From Phocaeicola dorei (GTDB taxonomy: Bacteria > Bacteroidota > Bacteroidia > Bacteroidales > Bacteroidaceae), in NCBI RefSeq assembly GCF_013009555.1, contig NZ_CP046176.1, forward strand, positions 5,301,501 to 5,365,500: 64,000 nucleotides of DNA, in the 5' to 3' direction. The position numbers and the translations under genes were made by a program. Positions 59,814 to 64,000 of this stretch are shown piece after piece. The notes beneath the pieces were generated by a model that had not been told where the DNA came from, made no database searches, and saw nothing but the letters and a program-made list of their open reading frames with translations. The stretch's first letter is position 1. The number at the start of each line of letters is the position of its first letter.

Positions 59814-61961
59814 ATGGCTAAAAAGAAAGAAAAAAAAGCAGGGAAACGTATGAAAAAAAGCGAAATGTCTGAACGACTGATAAGCTTATTCCACACCAAA
59901 CCAAACGAAACATTCAGTCTGAAACAATTATCAAGCAGTCTGAACCTCACTACACATCCGCTTAAAATGCTTTGTGCCGACATCATTACTGAAATGATTG
60001 AGGATGATTTTCTGCAAGAAGTAGAAAAAGGACACTACAAACTAAACGACCACGGCCTGATTATGACTGGCGTCTTTCAGCGTAAAAGCAACGGCAAGAA
60101 CTCCTTCATCCCCGATGATGGTGGAGAAACTATTTTCATAGCCGAACGTAATTCGGCACATGCCATGAATAATGACAAAGTAAAAATAGCCCTCTTTGCC
60201 AAACGTAAGAATCGGAATCCGGAAGGTGAAGTGATAGAAATTCTGGAACGTGCCAATGATACTTTTGTCGGTACACTGAAAGTAGAGAAATTCTACGCCT
60301 TCCTGCTGACCGAGAACCGCACCCTGGCAAATGATATTTTTATCCCGAAAGATAAGCTGAAAGGTGGAAAGAATGGGGACAAAGCGGTTGTGAAAATTGT
60401 AGAATGGCCCGAAGAGGCAAAAAATCCGATAGGACAAGTCATTGATATCTTGGGAAAAGCAGGAGAAAACACAACTGAGATGCATGCCATTTTGGCCGAA
60501 TTCGGTTTACCTTACGTATATCCTAAGAATGTAGAAACCGCTGCCGAAAAGATTCCGGCAGAGATTTCCGAAGCGGACTATGCAGAACGTGAAGATTTCC
60601 GCAATGTAACAACTTTCACCATTGACCCCAAAGATGCAAAGGACTTTGATGACGCGCTCTCCATCCGTCTCATCAAACCGGGACTATGGGAAGTAGGCGT
60701 GCACATTGCCGATGTTACTCATTACGTAAAAGAAGGAAGCGTTATCGACAAAGAAGCTGAAAAGCGCGCTACTTCCGTTTATCTGGTAGACCGTACCATC
60801 CCCATGTTGCCCGAACGGCTGTGTAACTTCATCTGTTCCCTCCGCCCCGACGAAGAGAAACTGGCATTCTCCGTCATTTTCAATATGAATGAAAAGGGAG
60901 AGGTGAAAGACTCGCGCATCGTGCACACCATTATAAAGAGCGACCGCCGTTTCACCTATGAGGAGGCGCAAAAAGTGATTGAAACGGGTGAAGGCGACTA
61001 CAAAGAAGAAATTCTGGAGCTGAACAAACTGGCACAAATCCTGCGTAAACAAAGATTGGCTGCCGGTGCTATTGACTTTGACCGCATAGAAGTGAAATTT
61101 GAGATAGACGAAACCGGCAAACCACTCAGTGTCTACTTCAAAGAATCCAAAGAAGCCAATAAGTTGATAGAAGAATTTATGTTGTTGGCCAACCGCACGG
61201 TTGCCGAAAGAATCGGTAAAGTACCTAAAAACAAGAAAGCCAAAGTATTCCCTTATCGTATCCACGACCTTCCGGACCCCGATAAACTGGAGAACTTGAA
61301 TTGGTTTATCAATCGCTTCGGATATAAGATACGTACATCGGGTAGCAAAACAGAGATATCCAAATCCATCAATCGTTTACTGGACGACATAAAGAATAAG
61401 AAAGAACAAAATCTGGTGGAAACCGTATCCTTGCGTGCCATGCAAAAGGCCCGTTATTCCACTCATAATATTGGCCACTATGGTCTGGCATTTGACTATT
61501 ATACTCACTTTACCTCACCTATCCGCCGTTTTCCGGATATGATGGTTCATCGTCTGCTCACCCGCTATCTGGCAGGAGGACGTACGGTACAGGAAACGAA
61601 ATACGAAGAGTTGTGCGACCATAGTTCTGAAATGGAACAAATCGCCGCCAATGCAGAACGTGCTTCTGTAAAATACAAACAAGTAGAGTTTATGGGTGAA
61701 CGTTTGGGCATGGAGTTCGATGGAGTCATTTCCGGAGTTACCGAATGGGGACTTTATGTGGAATTGAACGAAAACAAGTGCGAAGGTATGGTTCCCATGC
61801 GTGACCTTGGTGATGATTATTATGATTTCGATGAAAAGAACTATTGTCTGACGGGGCGCCGGCATCACAAAAAATTCAGTTTGGGAGATCCGGTTACCAT
61901 TAAAGTGGCCCGCGCCAATCTGGAGAAAAAGCAACTTGATTTCGCTTTGATCGAGAAATAA
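59814..61961 (+). CDS. rnr: Ribonuclease R
   Basis: A 715-residue processive 3'-5' exoribonuclease that degrades structured RNA. From the chosen ATG 59814 (MAKKKEKKAGKRMKK) the order is: a basic tail, a winged-helix domain (about 20-70), cold-shock-like OB domains (about 80-220), the RNB catalytic domain with TIDPKDAKDFDDALSI (about 277-292, four catalytic Asp) and PMLPERLCNF, then a C-terminal S1 domain (GVISGVTEWGLYVELNEN). An upstream in-frame ATG at 59742 adds 24 residues and is less likely. Confidence 0.93.
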   Translation: MAKKKEKKAGKRMKKSEMSERLISLFHTKPNETFSLKQLSSSLNLTTHPLKMLCADIITEMIEDDFLQEVEKGHYKLNDHGLIMTGVFQRKSNGKNSFIPDDGGETIFIAERNSAHAMNNDKVKIALFAKRKNRNPEGEVIEILERANDTFVGTLKVEKFYAFLLTENRTLANDIFIPKDKLKGGKNGDKAVVKIVEWPEEAKNPIGQVIDILGKAGENTTEMHAILAEFGLPYVYPKNVETAAEKIPAEISEADYAEREDFRNVTTFTIDPKDAKDFDDALSIRLIKPGLWEVGVHIADVTHYVKEGSVIDKEAEKRATSVYLVDRTIPMLPERLCNFICSLRPDEEKLAFSVIFNMNEKGEVKDSRIVHTIIKSDRRFTYEEAQKVIETGEGDYKEEILELNKLAQILRKQRLAAGAIDFDRIEVKFEIDETGKPLSVYFKESKEANKLIEEFMLLANRTVAERIGKVPKNKKAKVFPYRIHDLPDPDKLENLNWFINRFGYKIRTSGSKTEISKSINRLLDDIKNKKEQNLVETVSLRAMQKARYSTHNIGHYGLAFDYYTHFTSPIRRFPDMMVHRLLTRYLAGGRTVQETKYEELCDHSSEMEQIAANAERASVKYKQVEFMGERLGMEFDGVISGVTEWGLYVELNENKCEGMVPMRDLGDDYYDFDEKNYCLTGRRHHKKFSLGDPVTIKVARANLEKKQLDFALIEK

Positions 61962-61973
61962 AGATTAACATCC

Positions 61974-62008
61974 TGTTGTAGGGGCAGACTGGATCTTTCC
62001 CTACAACA
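61974..62008. terminator. Bidirectional hairpin between rnr and the small basic gene
   Basis: TGTTGTAGGG (61974-61983) and CCCTACAACA (61999-62008), a perfect 10-bp stem, with a further AGA/TCT pairing in the loop. No long T-tract. Confidence 0.65.
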
Positions 62009-62023
62009 AGACAATAGTTTCAT

Positions 62024-62152
62024 TTACCTCACTCTTCTATTCAACTGATTATTCGCTTTATCCGGCTTGGATTTACCGATCCGTTTGCCACCGGACTTCT
62101 TTTTAGTTTCCTGTTTCACCTTAAAAGCAAATGGATTTTTCTTATTTACCAT
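62024..62152 (-). CDS. Very small basic protein, 42 residues
   Basis: From ATG 62152 the product is 42 residues with about 17 Lys/Arg and no acidic cluster (MVNKKNPFAFKVKQETKKK, then KRIGKSKPDKANNQLNRRVR). A frame extending to 62215 adds 21 hydrophobic residues that seem unlikely. Such short basic proteins in Bacteroidales may associate with ribosomes or nucleic acid. The family is not recognised and the gene itself is uncertain. Confidence 0.5.
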   Translation of the reverse strand: MVNKKNPFAFKVKQETKKKSGGKRIGKSKPDKANNQLNRRVR

Positions 62153-62231
62153 AAATATTCCCTTTTTCTGCAAAAATAAAGGATTAAAATCAATATTCAT
62201 TCTATTTATTGGCAATAATATAGAATTTACT

Positions 62232-62239
62232 TACTTTTG
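62232..62239 (+). promoter_or_regulatory. cysE: -7 box of cysE
   Basis: An exact TACTTTTG, 21 bases before ATG 62261. It overlaps a longer in-frame start (62237), which is therefore rejected. Confidence 0.5.
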
Positions 62240-62260
62240 TCCTTCCAAAACATTCAATTC

Positions 62261-63169
62261 ATGACTACATTCAATTACACGAACATATTAACGCAGGCAG
62301 TAGATGAATTATCTGAAAGCCAGTCCTATAAAGGATTATTCCATCAACACAAAGATGGAGATCCTTTACCATCTGCCAAATCCCTATACAAGATAGTAGA
62401 ATTGGCACGCGCCATTATCTTCCCTGGTTACTTTGGTAATTCCACCGTTAACAGCCATACCATCAACTACCATATCGGTGTAAATGTAGAAACCCTGTTC
62501 GGCCTGCTGACTGAACAAATTCTGGCAGGACTTTGCTTCGGACAAGAAAACAGTAAAAATGCAACCGATGACAATGAACCGTGCAGAGAAACAGCCTCTT
62601 TGCTGGCAGCTCGTTTCATCAATAAATTGCCCGAACTCCGCCGCATTCTGGCTACCGATGTAGAAGCCGCATATTATGGTGATCCCGCCGCCACATGCTT
62701 TGGTGAAATCATCAGTTGCTATCCAGCTATCCGAGCTATCAGCAATTACCGCATCGCACATGAGCTGTTAATACTGGGTGTACCTTTAATCCCACGCTTC
62801 ATTACAGAAATGGCACATTCGGAAACCGGTATCGATATTCATCCGGGGGCACAAATAGGACATCATTTCACTATTGACCACGGTACAGGTGTAGTAATCG
62901 GAGCAACCAGCATCATCGGAAATAATGTGAAGCTCTATCAAGGGGTAACATTAGGAGCTAAAAGCTTTCCGCTAGACAATAATGGAAATCCCATTAAAGG
63001 CATTCCACGTCATCCTATTTTGGAAGACGATGTCATTGTATATTCCAATGCAACAATCTTAGGGCGTGTTACTATTGGCAAGGGGGCTACCGTAGGAGGT
63101 AATATTTGGGTAACAGAAAATGTACCTGCCGGATCACGTATCGTACAACGAAAAAACAAAGACGAATAA
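62261..63169 (+). CDS. cysE: Serine O-acetyltransferase
   Basis: A 302-residue enzyme that makes O-acetylserine for cysteine synthesis. The helical N-terminal SAT domain (about 1-165) contains ILATDVEAAYYGDPAAT. The left-handed beta-helix follows: GIDIHPGAQIGHHFTIDHGTGVVIGATSIIGNNV, with the catalytic His in IDHGTG and hexapeptide repeats up to ILGRVTIGKGATVGGNIWV. It belongs to the longer CysE type of Bacteroidota. It is monocistronic and followed by a decayed sensor-kinase gene. Confidence 0.92.
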   Translation: MTTFNYTNILTQAVDELSESQSYKGLFHQHKDGDPLPSAKSLYKIVELARAIIFPGYFGNSTVNSHTINYHIGVNVETLFGLLTEQILAGLCFGQENSKNATDDNEPCRETASLLAARFINKLPELRRILATDVEAAYYGDPAATCFGEIISCYPAIRAISNYRIAHELLILGVPLIPRFITEMAHSETGIDIHPGAQIGHHFTIDHGTGVVIGATSIIGNNVKLYQGVTLGAKSFPLDNNGNPIKGIPRHPILEDDVIVYSNATILGRVTIGKGATVGGNIWVTENVPAGSRIVQRKNKDE

Positions 63170-63181
63170 AGACCTTTTGTC

Positions 63182-63254
63182 ATCATAGATTAGTTTGGAT
63201 TACATTCATAATTTATCAAGTTTTAAATATGTGTAAATCCATGTAATCTATGAT
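63182..63254. repeat. Imperfect inverted repeat of the CACAGATT family
   Basis: ATCATAGATTA (63182-63192) and TAATCTATGAT (63244-63254) are perfect inverted arms. Inner TGGATTACA and TGTAAATCCA also pair with one insertion. Read on the minus strand, the right arm aligns with the triplication at 54558. It may terminate cysE. Confidence 0.6.
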
Positions 63255-63727
63255 CAGAAACTTCTTTATGCACCCACGGAAGTCTCAGCACAAAGCAGCA
63301 TCTCTGTGTATAATCGGCATCAATCACAAGAGAACCTCCAAATTTCTCAGCCAGCAACCGGCAGATAGGAAGCCCTAATCCTGTCCCTCGCATAAAATCA
63401 TCTAATTGGGTAAAACGTTCAAATACAAAATCATGCTTGTCTTTAAGAATTCCTTTCCCTGTATCAATAATAAGTAATAAGTCTGCCGCCCCATGCAAAA
63501 TAGTAATATTTTAAATTATCCAGCCTCAAACATACTTTCTTCACCTCATCCGTCTGTTTCAATATATTCTCTTCATCATTCTTATAATAAAAATAATCCA
63601 GCTTAATACAATAAGAAATAATTTGCATATGCTTATCGCCCGATTCCTCACTTCTTTGCAGAAGAGTATCACACATACTTAAAACAAGAGGGGAATCCAT
63701 AATTTGAAGAAAAACATAAATTGACAA
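63223..63727 (-). pseudogene. Collapsed TPR-sensor histidine kinase remnant
   Basis: Two frames of one former sensor kinase survive. The 5' frame (to 63464) encodes a TPR-like start with DTLLQRSEESGDKHMQIISY and YYYFAWGGRLITYY. The 3' frame (63498 to 63223) encodes the HATPase C-terminal part: IIDTGKGI, then FERFTQLDD, GTGLGLPICRLLAEKFGG. They meet, in different frames, at a short AT-rich repeat (near 63470-63490, TTATTACTTATTATT). The dimerisation domain and most of the protein are missing, and the 5' end lacks a signal peptide. It is surely inactive. Confidence 0.8.
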
Positions 63728-63730
63728 ATA

Positions 63731-63769
63731 AAAACAGAAAAAGGAGCACCGACACTCTGATACTCCTTT
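63731..63769 (-). terminator. Terminator after dps
   Basis: On the minus strand AAAGGAGTATC (63759-63769) pairs with GGTGCTCCTTT (63740-63750), with two wobbles, then TTCTGTTTTTA. It lies 26 bases after the dps stop. Confidence 0.8.
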
Positions 63770-63794
63770 CTCCTAAACTAAAGCAAACCAACGG

Positions 63795-64000
63795 TTACTT
63801 TGAAGCATATGCGCACAACATCCACACCATTTTTTCCTGTTCCTTCAAATAGTCACTCATCACCGCTACAGTAGCCTCATCACCGGCTTGTGAAGCGACA
63901 GCCAAAAGTTTACGCTCTTCCACGATGAAATGACTGTAAGTTTCCAAAATGTTGTTCAATGCTTCGTCACCGTTTGTAACACCCTCTACCTCTTTTATAT
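63795..64000 (-). CDS. dps: DNA-protecting ferritin-like Dps protein, 3' part only
   Basis: The C-terminal ~67 residues (the 5' end is outside the window): EVEGVTNGDEALNNILETYS, then HFIVEERKLLAVASQAGDEA, and the ending DYLKEQEKMVWMLCAYASK. The last block is the helix that ends Dps proteins. These 12-mers oxidise and store iron and protect DNA under oxidative stress and starvation, in the cytoplasm. The ferroxidase residues of the N-terminal half are not in view. Confidence 0.88.
   Translation of the reverse strand, partial: IKEVEGVTNGDEALNNILETYSHFIVEERKLLAVASQAGDEATVAVMSDYLKEQEKMVWMLCAYASK

Overview
The window looks like a chromosomal stretch of a gut Bacteroidales bacterium, most likely Bacteroides or Phocaeicola (P. 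vulgatus/dorei type). The evidence is three SusC-type TonB-dependent receptors (two followed by SusD), ECF sigma/FecR pairs, a type V (fimbrillin) pilus operon, DUF4249 and DUF3575 proteins, few Shine-Dalgarno sequences, and many copies of the Bacteroidales promoter motif TAnnTTTG, some with a TTTG-like -33 box. The species assignment is inference.

Layout. 1-349: 3' end of purN. 321-5931: an ECF sigma factor divergent from a SusC/SusD pair. 6390-12342: a pilus operon (DUF3575, DUF5119, three fimbrillin-type lipoproteins). 12343-13229: a gene-free stretch with a dispersed palindrome and a 22-bp-period tandem dyad array. 13175-18361: ECF sigma, FecR anti-sigma, STN-containing TonB receptor, DUF4249 lipoprotein and a 39-residue ORF. 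18400-19425: pdxB. 19476-28283: a one-direction surface-glycan cluster (GT9, lipid A-type acyltransferase, UDP-galactopyranose mutase, InaA/WaaP-like kinase, six glycosyltransferases), which probably builds a galactofuranose-containing lipooligosaccharide core. 28284-29223: a second gene-free stretch with a 21-bp-period dyad array. 29224-34599: more glycosyltransferases and an MsbA-type ABC exporter. 34762-41920: two LTA-synthase-like membrane phosphotransferases flanking a GtrB/GtrA/GT39 module, which reads as a polyprenyl-phosphate-sugar decoration system. 41936-44383: rnhA and argS. 45077-53079: a second SusC/SusD operon.

The most interesting object is in that second operon. Its susD is split by a 3342-bp IS1595-family transposon (48477-51818) with an exact 8-bp target duplication (TTATGGAA) and related terminal sequences that start with GG. 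Removing the element plus one duplication copy restores a 516-codon SusD frame with no stop. Besides the ISXO2-like transposase, the element carries cargo not needed for transposition: a retropepsin-like protease with a SEC-C zinc motif paired with a DUF5678-like protein, a small lipoprotein, a three-helix membrane protein and a lysine-rich 51-residue ORF overlapping the transposase end.

53230-64000 holds a U32 peptidase-family protein, dusB, a head-GIN (DUF2807) lipoprotein with eight SSG[DE] repeats, a PAP2 phosphatase, an epimerase, a CDF transporter, rnr, cysE, a decayed sensor kinase and the 3' end of dps. I saw no rRNA, tRNA or CRISPR array. Functions come from motif recognition by eye; no database search was run.
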